Shown: positions 26,222 through 34,905 of the stretch, piece after piece
Layout of the letters: every line of letters starts with the position of its first letter
Numbering within the stretch: position 1 is the first letter of the stretch
NCBI RefSeq assembly: GCF_003952425.1
Contig: NZ_CP034449.1
Coordinates: forward strand, 1,736,001-1,800,000
Origin: Mesorhizobium sp. M2A.F.Ca.ET.046.03.2.1
GTDB lineage: Bacteria; Pseudomonadota; Alphaproteobacteria; Rhizobiales; Rhizobiaceae
Reading direction: 5' to 3'
Length of the DNA stretch: 64,000 bases
Notes under the pieces: model-generated
What the model saw: only the letters and a program-made list of their open reading frames with translations
What the model was told of the DNA's origin: nothing
Database searches by the model: none
Position numbers and translations under genes: made by a program

Positions 26222-27003
26222 AAGTCATGAAAGCATTGCCCGAGATCCGGCTCGAAACGGCGCGCCCCGCGCTTGACGCGCGTCCGCTGGAAAAGCGCGT
26301 CGGACTGATCGCTTTAGCCACCGACCACACCAGCGAGGTGGACTTCCACCGCATGGTGGCGAGCGAGCGGATCGGCGTCTATGTCGCACGCATTCCCTAC
26401 GCCAATCCAACGACGCCGGAGAATTTGCGCAAGATGCAGCCTTCGCTTTCGGCGGGGGCGGCGCAGATCCTGCCGGACGAGACGCTCGATGCCGTCTGCT
26501 ACTCCTGCACGTCTGCTTCGGTGGTGATCGGTGACGCCGAGATCGAACAAGCGATCCAGGTGGCCAAGCCCGGCGTGCCCGTGATCACGCCGCCGATGGC
26601 TGGTATGCGCGGCCTGAACGCTTTTGGGGTGAAGCGCATCAGCATTCTAACCCCATACACCGTCGAGACCAGCCGGCCGATGGCGGCCTATTTCGCCGCG
26701 CAGGGCTTCGACATCCAGAGCTTCACTTGCCTCGGCTTCGAGGATGACCGCGAGATGGCCCGCATCAGGCCGGCGTCCCTCGTCGAGATGGCGCGCAAGG
26801 TCACGCATCCACAGGCCGATGCGCTGTTCGTCTCCTGCACCGCGCTGCGCGCCGCGCTCGCGGTGCCGGGTATGGAAGAGGCGATCGGGCGTCCGGTCGT
26901 CACCAGCAACCAGGCGAGCGCCTGGAACTGCCTGCGGCTCTGCGGCGACGAGACGCCGCGACCTGAGTTCGGCCGCTTGTGGACCAAGCCGCTGGCCCAG
27001 TGA
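26218..27003 (+). CDS. eutA: Ectoine utilisation protein EutA (Asp/Glu racemase superfamily)
   Basis: This 261-residue protein resembles arylmalonate decarboxylase and maleate isomerase. It has the two conserved Cys regions of that fold, VCYSCTSASVVIGD near residue 90 and LFVSCTALR near 205, and an NQASAWNCLR segment. EutA, EutB and EutC are proposed to convert 5-hydroxyectoine to ectoine, with EutA acting on stereochemistry. The start overlaps ehuD. An internal ATG at codon 4 is an alternative start. Confidence 0.85.
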   Translation: MKVMKALPEIRLETARPALDARPLEKRVGLIALATDHTSEVDFHRMVASERIGVYVARIPYANPTTPENLRKMQPSLSAGAAQILPDETLDAVCYSCTSASVVIGDAEIEQAIQVAKPGVPVITPPMAGMRGLNAFGVKRISILTPYTVETSRPMAAYFAAQGFDIQSFTCLGFEDDREMARIRPASLVEMARKVTHPQADALFVSCTALRAALAVPGMEEAIGRPVVTSNQASAWNCLRLCGDETPRPEFGRLWTKPLAQ

Positions 27004-27008
27004 TCGTA

Positions 27009-28013
27009 ATGCCCGTGATCGAGATGCCAGTTACGCTTCAGCATATTCGCGCCGCGCGCGAACGCATTGCCGGCAAGGTCGAGCGGACGGCTTGCGTGCT
27101 GTCGCAAAACCTGTCGGAGCGCGTGGGGCATCCTGTTCATCTCAAGCTTGAGCACCACCAGACCACCGGCGCCTTCAAGCTGCGCGGCGCCTCCAACGCG
27201 ATTGCGGCATTGAGCCCGGACGAAAAATCGCGCGGCGTCGTCGCCGCCTCGACCGGGAATCACGGCCGCGCGCTGGCGCATGCGGCCAAGCTGAAAGGCA
27301 TGCGCGCGGTGATCTGCATGTCGAAGCTGGTGCCGGAGAACAAGCTCGATGCCATCCGCCGCCTGGGCGCCGAAGTGCGCATCGTTGGCAACAGCCAGGA
27401 CGACGCCCAGCAGCAGGTCGACAGGCTGGTGGCGAAGGAAGGGCTGGTCATGCTGCCGCCCTTTGACCATCCCGATATCGTCGCCGGGCAAGGCACGCTT
27501 GGGTTGGAGATCATGGAGCAGGTTCCGGACGCAGCATGCGTGCTGGTGCCGCTCTCCGGCGGCGGGCTCGCGGCCGGCGTCGCGGCGGCCGTCAAAGGCG
27601 TGAGCCCGGGCACCAAGGTCATCGGCATCTCGATGGCGGGGGGCGCGGCGATGAAAGCCAGCCTCGACGCAGGCCGGCCCGTGCAGGTCGAGGAACTGCC
27701 GACGCTGGCAGACTCGCTCGGCGGCGGCATCGGCCTCGACAACCAGCTGACCTTCGCCATGTGCCGCGACCTGCTCGACGACGTGGTCCTGCTTGCCGAG
27801 GACGAGATCGCCGCCGGCATTCGCCATGCCTATGAACAGGAACGCGAGATCGTCGAGGGCGCGGGCGCTGTCGGCATCGGCGCGCTGCTTGCCGGCAAGG
27901 TCAAAGTGAGCGGCCCGACTGTGCTCATCCTTTCCGGCCGCAACATCGACATGAGCCTGCACCGCCGCATCGTCTGCGGCGAGGCGGCCACAGCAACGGA
28001 GCGCGCCGTATGA
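27009..28013 (+). CDS. eutB: Threonine-dehydratase-like PLP enzyme of hydroxyectoine utilisation
   Basis: This fold-type II PLP protein of 334 residues places the cofactor Lys in TTGAFKLRGASNAI (about K57). The phosphate-binding loop is LVPLSGGGLAAGVAAAV. ASTGNHGRALAHAAKLKG is the serine/threonine dehydratase substrate loop. In ectoine clusters EutB is thought to dehydrate the hydroxylated ring or an intermediate, followed by reduction by EutC. The start is uncertain: GTG 27000 would overlap the eutA stop, ATG 27009 is used here, and ATG 27024 fits the conserved start best. The stop overlaps eutC by 4 bases. Confidence 0.85.
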   Translation: MPVIEMPVTLQHIRAARERIAGKVERTACVLSQNLSERVGHPVHLKLEHHQTTGAFKLRGASNAIAALSPDEKSRGVVAASTGNHGRALAHAAKLKGMRAVICMSKLVPENKLDAIRRLGAEVRIVGNSQDDAQQQVDRLVAKEGLVMLPPFDHPDIVAGQGTLGLEIMEQVPDAACVLVPLSGGGLAAGVAAAVKGVSPGTKVIGISMAGGAAMKASLDAGRPVQVEELPTLADSLGGGIGLDNQLTFAMCRDLLDDVVLLAEDEIAAGIRHAYEQEREIVEGAGAVGIGALLAGKVKVSGPTVLILSGRNIDMSLHRRIVCGEAATATERAV

Positions 28014-29002
28014 ACCGTATGACCATTCTGACCGAAGCAGAACTGCGCAAGATCGTGACGCTTGACCTCGATGCCGTCGCCTGCGTCGAGAACGCCTTTC
28101 GCGCCCTGGCCACGCTGCCGGTGGCGATGCCGCCAATCTTGAGGCTCGACATTCACGAGCATCGCGGCGAGGTCGACGTGAAGGCCGCCTATGTGCCGGG
28201 CATAGACGGCTTCGCCGTCAAGATCAGCTCCGGCTTCTTCGACAATCCGAAGCTCGGCCTGCCGAGCGGCGGCGGCATGATGGTGCTGCTCTCGGCCAAG
28301 ACCGGCGTGGTCGAGGCGCTGCTGCTCGACAATGGCTATCTGACCGATGTCCGCACCGCCGCTGCCGGCGCCGTCGCGGCCAGGCATCTGTCGCGCGAGG
28401 ACTCCAAGGTCGCGGCGATCTTCGGCGCCGGTCTGCAGGCCGGCTTGCAATTGGAAGCGCTGCGTCTGGTGCGGCCGATCGAGGAAGCGCGCATCTGGGC
28501 GCGCGATGCCGCCAGGGCCGAGGCAACCGCAGCCCGCCTGCGCGACAGGCTGGGCATCATGGTTCGCGCCGAACCGGATGCGGCGAACGCGGCAGCCGGC
28601 GCCGACATCATCGTCACCACCACGCCGTCGACCGAACCGCTGATCAAGCCCGGCTTCGTCTCTGCCGGCCAGCACATCACCGCTATGGGCTCGGATGCCG
28701 AGCACAAGAACGAGATCGCGCCGGCGATCCTGCGCATGGCCGATCTCTATGTCGCCGACAGCGCCAAGCAGACGCGGCGCCTTGGCGAACTCCATCACGC
28801 CATCGAGGCTGCGGTTTTCGCAGCCGACGCCGAGGTCACCGAACTCGGCCAGATCATTGCCGGCAGCAAGCCCGGCCGGCGCTCGGCAAGCGACATCACC
28901 GTCGCCGACCTCACCGGCACCGGCGTGCAGGATACCGCGATCGCCACGCTTGCGCGGGATCGCGCGCGGGCGGCGAACGCCGGAACGACTTTCGAGAGCT
29001 AG
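28010..29002 (+). CDS. eutC: Ornithine cyclodeaminase/mu-crystallin family protein EutC
   Basis: This 330-residue NAD(P)-dependent protein has a central Rossmann motif VAAIFGAGLQAGLQLEAL; here the usual GxGxQA is GAGLQA. VKAAYVPGIDGFAVKISSGF supplies the conserved substrate-binding Lys, and LTDVRTAAAGAVAARHL precedes the nucleotide domain. EutC is taken to reduce the imine formed after EutB, completing 5-hydroxyectoine to ectoine. ATGA overlap with eutB shows tight coupling. Confidence 0.86.
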   Translation: MNRMTILTEAELRKIVTLDLDAVACVENAFRALATLPVAMPPILRLDIHEHRGEVDVKAAYVPGIDGFAVKISSGFFDNPKLGLPSGGGMMVLLSAKTGVVEALLLDNGYLTDVRTAAAGAVAARHLSREDSKVAAIFGAGLQAGLQLEALRLVRPIEEARIWARDAARAEATAARLRDRLGIMVRAEPDAANAAAGADIIVTTTPSTEPLIKPGFVSAGQHITAMGSDAEHKNEIAPAILRMADLYVADSAKQTRRLGELHHAIEAAVFAADAEVTELGQIIAGSKPGRRSASDITVADLTGTGVQDTAIATLARDRARAANAGTTFES

Positions 29003-29040
29003 TACCGGCCGCAAGGCCCAACAAACGAGGACCAAGAACG

Positions 29041-30219
29041 ATGCAGCCAAACCTGAAATTCTCGCGGAGCGAATTTGCCGATCGCCTCGCCAAGACGCGG
29101 AGGGCCATGGAGGCCAAGGGGGTCGATCTTTTGATCGTCAGCGATCCCTCCAACATGGCCTGGCTGACGGGGTATGACGGCTGGTCCTTCTACGTGCATC
29201 AGGCGGTCATCGTGCCGCCTACGGGCGAGCCGGTCTGGTATGGACGCGGCCAGGATGCCAACGGCGCCAAGCGCACCGCCTATCTCGCGCATGACAACAT
29301 CATCGGCTACGCCGACCACTATGTGCAGTCGACCGAGCGGCACCCGATGGATTACCTTGCCAGCGTGCTGGCTGAACGCGGCTGGGACAAGCTCAGCATC
29401 GGCGTCGAGATGGACAACTACTGGTTCTCGGCGGCTGCCTTCGCAGCACTGCAAAAACACTTGCCCAACGCCCGCTTCGCCGACGCCACCGCGCTGGTGA
29501 ACTGGCAGCGCGCGGTGAAGAGCCCGACCGAGATCGAATACATGCGCAACGCCGCCCGCATCGTCGAGGCGATGCACCAGCGCATTGTCGACAGAATAGA
29601 AGTCGGCATGCGCAAATGCGATCTCGTCGCCGAGATCTACGATGCCGGCACGCGCGGCGTCGCCGGGATCGGCGGCGACTATCCGGCGATCGTGCCGCTG
29701 CTGCCTTCGGGTGCCGATGCTTCCGCACCGCATCTCACCTGGGACGACAAGCCTATGAAGGCGAATGAAGGCACGTTCTTCGAGATCGCCGGCTGCTACA
29801 ACCGCTATCATTGCCCGCTGTCGCGCACCGTCTTCCTCGGCAAGCCAACGCAGGCGTTCCTCGACGCCGAGAAGGCGACGCTGGAAGGCATGGAGGCGGG
29901 CTTGGCCGCCGCCAAGCCCGGCAACACCTGCGAGGACATCGCCAATGCCTTCTTCGCGGTCCTGAAGAAATACGGCATCGTCAAGGACAACCGCACCGGC
30001 TATCCGATCGGCATTTCCTATCCGCCGGACTGGGGCGAGCGCACGATGAGCCTGCGCCCCGGCGACCGCACCGAGCTCCAGCCCGGCATGACCTTCCATT
30101 TCATGACGGGGCTGTGGCTGGAGACGATGGGACTGGAGATCACCGAGTCGATCCTGATCACCGACACCGGCGTCGAATGCCTGGCCAATGTGCCGCGCAA
30201 GCTCTTCGTGAAGGACTGA
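29041..30219 (+). CDS. eutD: Ectoine hydrolase EutD/DoeA (M24 peptidase fold)
   Basis: This 392-residue protein has a creatinase N-terminal domain (VDLLIVSDPSNMAWLTGYDG) and a pita-bread M24 domain. It opens the ectoine ring to N-acetyl-2,4-diaminobutyrate in the cytosol. Where metal-dependent M24 enzymes have Asp ligands, this protein reads FEIAGCYNRYHCPLSRT, and the usual GHGIG histidine segment reads GYPIGISYP. Metal ligands are therefore missing, as in creatinase. GAGGACC lies upstream of the ATG, and the gene follows eutC by 38 bases. Length and motifs match characterised ectoine hydrolases well. Confidence 0.88.
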   Translation: MQPNLKFSRSEFADRLAKTRRAMEAKGVDLLIVSDPSNMAWLTGYDGWSFYVHQAVIVPPTGEPVWYGRGQDANGAKRTAYLAHDNIIGYADHYVQSTERHPMDYLASVLAERGWDKLSIGVEMDNYWFSAAAFAALQKHLPNARFADATALVNWQRAVKSPTEIEYMRNAARIVEAMHQRIVDRIEVGMRKCDLVAEIYDAGTRGVAGIGGDYPAIVPLLPSGADASAPHLTWDDKPMKANEGTFFEIAGCYNRYHCPLSRTVFLGKPTQAFLDAEKATLEGMEAGLAAAKPGNTCEDIANAFFAVLKKYGIVKDNRTGYPIGISYPPDWGERTMSLRPGDRTELQPGMTFHFMTGLWLETMGLEITESILITDTGVECLANVPRKLFVKD

Positions 30220-30222
30220 ACG

Positions 30223-31224
30223 ATGTCAGCTCTGCGTCCATCGCCGGTCGCGCCGACCGTCGACTTCGAGCGCGACGGCGTCCAGCACGGCTTTTTGCGC
30301 CTGCCCTACAGCCGCGACGATTCCGCCTGGGGGTCGGTGATGATCCCGGTCTGCGTCGTGCGCAACGGCAAGGGCTCGACGGCGCTGCTGACCGGCGGCA
30401 ATCACGGCGACGAGTATGAAGGGCCGTTGGCGCTCTACGAGCTCGCCCGCACGCTCGATCCGAAACAAGTCTCCGGCACGATCATCATCGTGCCGGCGAT
30501 GAACTATCCGGCGTTCCGGGCCGGCACCCGCACCTCGCCGATCGACAAGGGCAATATGAACCGCTCTTTCCCCGGCCGCCCGGACGGCACGGTGACGGAG
30601 AAGATCGCCGACTATTTCCAGCGCGAGCTGCTGCCGCGCGCGGACCTCGTCTTCGACTTCCACTCGGGCGGCAAGACGCTGGATTTCGTGCCCTTCTGTG
30701 CCGCGCACACGCTGCCGGACAAGGCGCAAGAGAAAAAGGCCTTCGCCGCGGTCGGGGCCTTCTCGGCGCCGTTCTCGATGCGCATGACCGAGATCGACGC
30801 GGTCGGCATGTATGACACGGCGGCCGAGGAGATGGGCAAGGTCTTCGTCACCACCGAGCTCGGCGGCGGCGGGACATCGCGGGCCGAAACCGTGCGGATT
30901 GCCCGGCGCGGCATCCTCAACGTGCTTCGCCATGCCGGCATAGTGTCTGGTGCGATCGAGAAGGGCAGAACTCAGTGGCTCGACATGCCTTCGGCCGATT
31001 GCTTCGCCTTCGCCGAGGATGACGGCATGATCGAGACCATGGTCGATCTCGGCGAACCGGTGGAGGACGGCCAGGTGGTCGCGCGCATCCATCCGCTCGG
31101 CCGCACCGGCCAGGCACCGCAGGAGATCAGGGCCCGGATGTCGGGGCTGCTGGCCGCGCGTCACTTCCCGGGCCTGGTCAAGGCGGGCGATTGCGTCTCG
31201 GTGCTGGCCGTGGCCGTCGGATAG
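30223..31224 (+). CDS. eutE: N-acetyl-diaminobutyrate deacetylase EutE/DoeB
   Basis: This 333-residue zinc carboxypeptidase-like protein is of the succinylglutamate desuccinylase/aspartoacylase family. GGNHGDEYEG provides the His and Glu zinc ligands, VFDFHSGG the third ligand, and TTELGGGG the catalytic Glu. It removes the acetyl group to give 2,4-diaminobutyrate, the substrate of the aminotransferase encoded at 17488-18867. It starts 3 bases after eutD. Its TAG stop is immediately adjacent to the stop of the convergent regA-like gene, with no spacer. Confidence 0.88.
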   Translation: MSALRPSPVAPTVDFERDGVQHGFLRLPYSRDDSAWGSVMIPVCVVRNGKGSTALLTGGNHGDEYEGPLALYELARTLDPKQVSGTIIIVPAMNYPAFRAGTRTSPIDKGNMNRSFPGRPDGTVTEKIADYFQRELLPRADLVFDFHSGGKTLDFVPFCAAHTLPDKAQEKKAFAAVGAFSAPFSMRMTEIDAVGMYDTAAEEMGKVFVTTELGGGGTSRAETVRIARRGILNVLRHAGIVSGAIEKGRTQWLDMPSADCFAFAEDDGMIETMVDLGEPVEDGQVVARIHPLGRTGQAPQEIRARMSGLLAARHFPGLVKAGDCVSVLAVAVG

Positions 31225-31770
31225 TTACTGCACCACCCGCTTCTCGAGCTTGCGAGCGAGCGTGCGCCGGTGCAGGCCGAGGCGGCGCGCGGTTTCGGAG
31301 ATGTTGAAGCCGGTCTCGACCAGCGTCTCGTGGATGCGCTCCCATTCCAGGTTCTTGATCGAGGTGGGACGGCTGGTGAGCGGCACCGACACATCTCCCT
31401 CGTCGCGGCCGAAGGCGGCTTCGATGTCATCGGTGTTGGCGGGCTTGGCCAGATAGTGACAGGCGCCGAGCTTGATCGCCTCGACCGCCGTGGCGATGCT
31501 GGCAAACCCCGTCAATACCACGATCCGCATCGACGGGTCGCGTGCGCTCAGCAGCTTGACGCATTCGAGACCCGATCCCGCTCCGAGCTTGAGGTCGACG
31601 ACGGCATAGGCCGGAACGGCCTTTTCCAGCGCGGCCTTCACGGCGTCGCGGTCATGGCAGACCGCGACGTGGTAGTCGCGCTTCTCAAACGAGCGTTTGA
31701 GCGTGCGCGCGAAAGTCGCGTCGTCCTCGACAATGAACAAGGATCGATCAGGTTTCACGATCGTCTCCAT
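31225..31770 (-). CDS. actR: Redox-type response regulator of the RegA/ActR family
   Basis: This 181-residue protein has a receiver domain (FIVEDDATFARTL; phospho-acceptor D59 in VVDLKLG; T/K residues in VVLTGFAS and LAKPAN) and a C-terminal Fis-type helix-turn-helix (NISETARRLGLHRRTLARKL). No sigma-54 ATPase domain is present, which defines the RegA/ActR class. These regulators control respiration, nitrogen and carbon metabolism in response to redox state through a RegB/ActS partner, encoded just upstream. The start overlaps the kinase gene by 23 bases. It may regulate the cyo genes in its own operon. Confidence 0.88.
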   Translation of the reverse strand: METIVKPDRSLFIVEDDATFARTLKRSFEKRDYHVAVCHDRDAVKAALEKAVPAYAVVDLKLGAGSGLECVKLLSARDPSMRIVVLTGFASIATAVEAIKLGACHYLAKPANTDDIEAAFGRDEGDVSVPLTSRPTSIKNLEWERIHETLVETGFNISETARRLGLHRRTLARKLEKRVVQ

Positions 31771-33100
31771 GGGTCAGCGCCGCCAGAGGCAGCGAAAGGG
31801 TAACGCAGGCGCCCTCCTCCATGTTGCGCGCTGAAACGTCGCCGCCGAGCTTGCGCACGACATTGAACACCAGGAAGAGGCCAAGGCCGCCGCCCGGACG
31901 CCCCTTGCTCGACATATAGGGCTGGCCGAGCCCGGCCAGAATATCCTTGTCGAAACCCGGTCCGCGATCCTTGACGGTGAACACCAGCTTCTCATCCTGC
32001 CGCTCGGCAGCGATGCCGACCCAATCGTGCGATGCTTCCAGCGCATTGTCGAGCACATTGAAGATCACTTGCCGCAGCGCCGTGTCGGACACGATCGGCT
32101 CGTCCGGCTCGAAACCGTTGCTGAAGTCCAGCCTGGAAGGCTGGCGGCTGACACGCCACTCCCGAACGAGATCGTCGAGGAAGTGACGGATCGTGGTGCG
32201 GATCGTGCCCTCGCCCCGTGCCTGGCCGGAGGACATGAGGATGCCCGTGACGATGCTTTTGCAGCGCTCGATCTGCGCCTGCATCTCGGCCACGTCCTCG
32301 GCAAGCTCGCGGTTGCGCTTGATGCCCTGCATCTGGCGCCAGTCGGACAGGATGACCGATATGGTCGAGAGCGGCGTGCCGAGCTCATGCGCGGCGCCGG
32401 AGGCGAGCAGGCCCATGCGCACGATGTGGTCTTCCTCAGCCGAACGCTGGCGCAGGTCGGCGAGATAGGCATCGCGTTCGCGCAGGTTGCGGTTGATGCG
32501 CGTCATGAAGATCACGATCAGGCCGGCCGCCAGCACGAAGCAGATGAACATGCCGCGCAGATGCAGCGCCAGGAGGTCGCTGCCGCCGTGATGCGAAAGC
32601 GCGATCGGCTGGAAGACGAAGATGAGGAAGACGAAGCAGGCCGAGGCGGCCACGACCAGGATCCAGGTCGACCATGGCGCCAGCAGCGCGGCGCCGAGCG
32701 TGATCTGCAGCAGATAGAGCGACACGAACGGGTTCGAGGCGCCGCCGCTCAGATAGAGCTGCGTGGTCAGCGCCGCCATGTCGAAAATCAGCGCGACGAA
32801 AAGCTGGCCGTTGGAGATGCGGCGATTGCCGCGCAGGGCGAGCAGGCTGAAGATGTTCAACGCGACGAGGAACAGCACCACGCCAGCCATCCCGGTAAGC
32901 GGCAGCGGGATGGCGAACCAGTATTGCGTCACCAGAATGGTCAGCACCTGCCCCGCCACCGCCAGCCAACGCAAGTGGATGAGAAGCAGCAGGTTCTTCC
33001 TGTTCGTCACGTCGGCGTTCGAGGCGGCGCCTCCGTGGCCGGCAAGAGGAGCCGCTGGGAACGCCTTCCCGTGATGAAGCCGCGCGATCGAGATGTTCAT
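31748..33100 (-). CDS. actS: Redox sensor histidine kinase of the RegB/ActS family
   Basis: This 450-residue kinase has six predicted membrane helices (about 38-200). Between helices lies GGASNPF (119-125), the ubiquinone-sensing GGxxNPF signature of RegB. The H-box ASGAAHELGTPLST puts the phospho-acceptor at H238, and Cys280 in IERCKSIVTG lies where the redox-active Cys of RegB is expected. N, G1 and G2 boxes (NVLDNALEAS, DRGPGFD, GGGLGLFL) complete the ATPase. The ATG at 33100 overlaps the SURF1 stop by 4 bases. Placing the sensor in the quinol oxidase operon fits quinone-state control. Confidence 0.88.
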   Translation of the reverse strand: MNISIARLHHGKAFPAAPLAGHGGAASNADVTNRKNLLLLIHLRWLAVAGQVLTILVTQYWFAIPLPLTGMAGVVLFLVALNIFSLLALRGNRRISNGQLFVALIFDMAALTTQLYLSGGASNPFVSLYLLQITLGAALLAPWSTWILVVAASACFVFLIFVFQPIALSHHGGSDLLALHLRGMFICFVLAAGLIVIFMTRINRNLRERDAYLADLRQRSAEEDHIVRMGLLASGAAHELGTPLSTISVILSDWRQMQGIKRNRELAEDVAEMQAQIERCKSIVTGILMSSGQARGEGTIRTTIRHFLDDLVREWRVSRQPSRLDFSNGFEPDEPIVSDTALRQVIFNVLDNALEASHDWVGIAAERQDEKLVFTVKDRGPGFDKDILAGLGQPYMSSKGRPGGGLGLFLVFNVVRKLGGDVSARNMEEGACVTLSLPLAALTHGDDRET

Positions 33101-33909
33101 CTTGCCGCGTCCCGCTTCCGACGCCGGGCAAAAATCGGCCTGGCGATGACGATCGCCAGCATCGCTGCCAGGGCGAACCAGGTCAGAGCATAGACAAGGT
33201 GGCTGTTGCGGAAGGTGACGACAGTCAGGCCGCCGCGCGGCCAACTGTCCGCGCCGGATGCCCCGGCGTCGATGAAATAGGGCGCGACATCGGTCAGGCC
33301 GCGCGCCTTGGCGATTGCCGCGACGTCGCGCGAATACCAGCGGTTGGCAGCCGGATCGTTGCTGCGCAGGAAGCCGCCGCCGGGTTCGCTGATGCGCAGC
33401 AGCCCGTCAATCGCCGTAGGCGACCTCGGGCCGCCGCTCTCTTGTTGAAATTCGGCCTTGCGCTCCTGCGGAACGAAGCCGCGGTTGACGAGGACCGTGA
33501 ACCCGCGATCGTCGCGCATCGGCGTCAGCACCCAATAGCCGCCTCCAAGCTCGGTCACCGCCTGCACCAGCGTGTTGGCTCCGCCGGAGAAACTGCCGGT
33601 GAGGCGTACATGGCGATATTCATAGCCGGCCGCGTTGATATCAGCCCATGTCGCGGGTCCTGGCGCATCGACGACCGGAGCATGGATGCGCTGGTCGACG
33701 CGGGCGATCAGGTCGAGCTTCCAGACCCGTCTTTCCAGCTGCCAGATGCCGAGCCCAAGAAACACCAGAACGCCGACAAGTCCGAGCAGCGCAAGCAAGA
33801 AGCGCGACGCGGAGCCTTTCGACGGCGCGGCGTGAGCGCATGTATCTGCCAGGCCGACCGTGACTTCTGCCTTGAGATTGGCCCTCCCCACGCCCGAAAC
33901 AGGGCTCAT
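33097..33909 (-). CDS. SURF1-family oxidase assembly protein
   Basis: This 270-residue protein has two membrane helices, near residue 37 (FLLALLGLVGVLVFLGLGIW) and at the C-terminus (LVYALTWFALAAMLAIVIA), around a soluble domain. GIWQLERRVWKLDLI, GYWVLTPM and VLVNRGFVP are SURF1 hallmarks. SURF1 proteins assist haem insertion into haem-copper oxidases. It follows cyoD with a 4-base ATGA overlap and takes the place where other cyo operons have cyoE. The ATG at 33909 removes a low-quality upstream extension. Confidence 0.85.
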   Translation of the reverse strand: MSPVSGVGRANLKAEVTVGLADTCAHAAPSKGSASRFLLALLGLVGVLVFLGLGIWQLERRVWKLDLIARVDQRIHAPVVDAPGPATWADINAAGYEYRHVRLTGSFSGGANTLVQAVTELGGGYWVLTPMRDDRGFTVLVNRGFVPQERKAEFQQESGGPRSPTAIDGLLRISEPGGGFLRSNDPAANRWYSRDVAAIAKARGLTDVAPYFIDAGASGADSWPRGGLTVVTFRNSHLVYALTWFALAAMLAIVIARPIFARRRKRDAAR

Positions 33910-34280
33910 GGCATCTCCCGCATCTCGTGGAGCCCGGGCAGCATGTTGGCGTTGAGATGGTACATCACCCAGAGCGAGCCGCTCAGCACGATGACGACGA
34001 GGATCACCGTGAAGATGAGCGCCAGCATCGACCATCCGCCCTCGGAGGCCGGGTTCATGTGCAGGAAGAAGATCATGTGGACGACGATCTGCACCGCGGC
34101 GAAGGCCATGATGATGACGGCCGTGGCCTGCTTGTTGTCGATGACTTCGTCCATCACCAGCCAGAACGGAATGGCGGTGAGGATCACCGACAGGAAGAAG
34201 CCGATCAGATAGCCCTTCAGCGAGCCGTGCGCGGCGCCACCATGCGCGTGGTCGTGACCGGCATGATCATGAGCGCTCAT
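33906..34280 (-). CDS. cyoD: Cytochrome bo3 quinol oxidase subunit IV
   Basis: This 124-residue protein has a His-rich N-terminus (DHAGHDHAHGGAAHGS) followed by three membrane helices, the normal CyoD layout: LIGFFLSVILTAIPFWLVM, IIMAFAAVQIVVHMIFFLHM and ALIFTVILVVIVLSGSLWVM. It supports assembly of the oxidase core. It overlaps both cyoC and the SURF1 gene by 4 bases. Confidence 0.9.
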   Translation of the reverse strand: MSAHDHAGHDHAHGGAAHGSLKGYLIGFFLSVILTAIPFWLVMDEVIDNKQATAVIIMAFAAVQIVVHMIFFLHMNPASEGGWSMLALIFTVILVVIVLSGSLWVMYHLNANMLPGLHEMREMP

Positions 34281-34903
34281 CGCAACGTCCCCATCAGATA
34301 GACGAAGGTGAAGACGCCGATCCAGACGACGTCGAGGAAGTGCCAGAACATCGAGAGGCACATCAACCGGCGGCGGTTGGCCTCGATCAGGCCATATCGC
34401 GCGACCTGCACCATCAGCGTCACCATCCAAACGATGCCGAAGGTGACATGCAGGCCGTGCGTGCCGACCAGGGTAAAGAAGGACGACAGGAAGGCGCTGC
34501 GCTGCGGCGTCGCGCCCTCATGGATCATATGCGCGAACTCGTAGAGCTCGATCGACAGGAAGGCGAGGCCGAACAGCATGGTCACCGCGAGCCAGGCTTG
34601 CGTCGCGCCGGCACGGCCCTTGTCCATGGTCAGCATCGCGAAGCCATAGGTGATCGAGGAGAGCAGCAGCATGGTGGTGTTGACCGCCACCAGGCTGAGA
34701 TCGAACAGGTCCTTCGGAGCAGGACCCGCCGCGTAATTGCCGCCGAGCACGCCAAAGGCCGCGAACAGCATGGCGAAGATCAGGCAGTCGCTCATCAGGT
34801 AGAGCCAGAAGCCGAGCATGGTGCTGCCGCCTTCGGCGTGCGCATGCTCCTCTTCCAGGTGGAAGACCGGCTCGGCGCCGGCCGTGATTGCCGTCGATGC
34901 CAT
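34277..34903 (-). CDS. cyoC: Cytochrome bo3 quinol oxidase subunit III
   Basis: This 208-residue protein has five membrane helices and the subunit III motifs LGFWLYLMSDCLIFAMLFA, LLLSSITYGFAM and THGLHVTFGIVWM, plus WHFLDVVWIGVF at the end. The ATG at 34903 lies 3 bases after the cyoB stop; a TTG at 34909 overlapping that stop would add two residues. The overlap habit of this operon makes the TTG conceivable, but the ATG is preferred. Confidence 0.9.
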   Translation of the reverse strand: MASTAITAGAEPVFHLEEEHAHAEGGSTMLGFWLYLMSDCLIFAMLFAAFGVLGGNYAAGPAPKDLFDLSLVAVNTTMLLLSSITYGFAMLTMDKGRAGATQAWLAVTMLFGLAFLSIELYEFAHMIHEGATPQRSAFLSSFFTLVGTHGLHVTFGIVWMVTLMVQVARYGLIEANRRRLMCLSMFWHFLDVVWIGVFTFVYLMGTLR

Positions 34904-34905
34904 GC

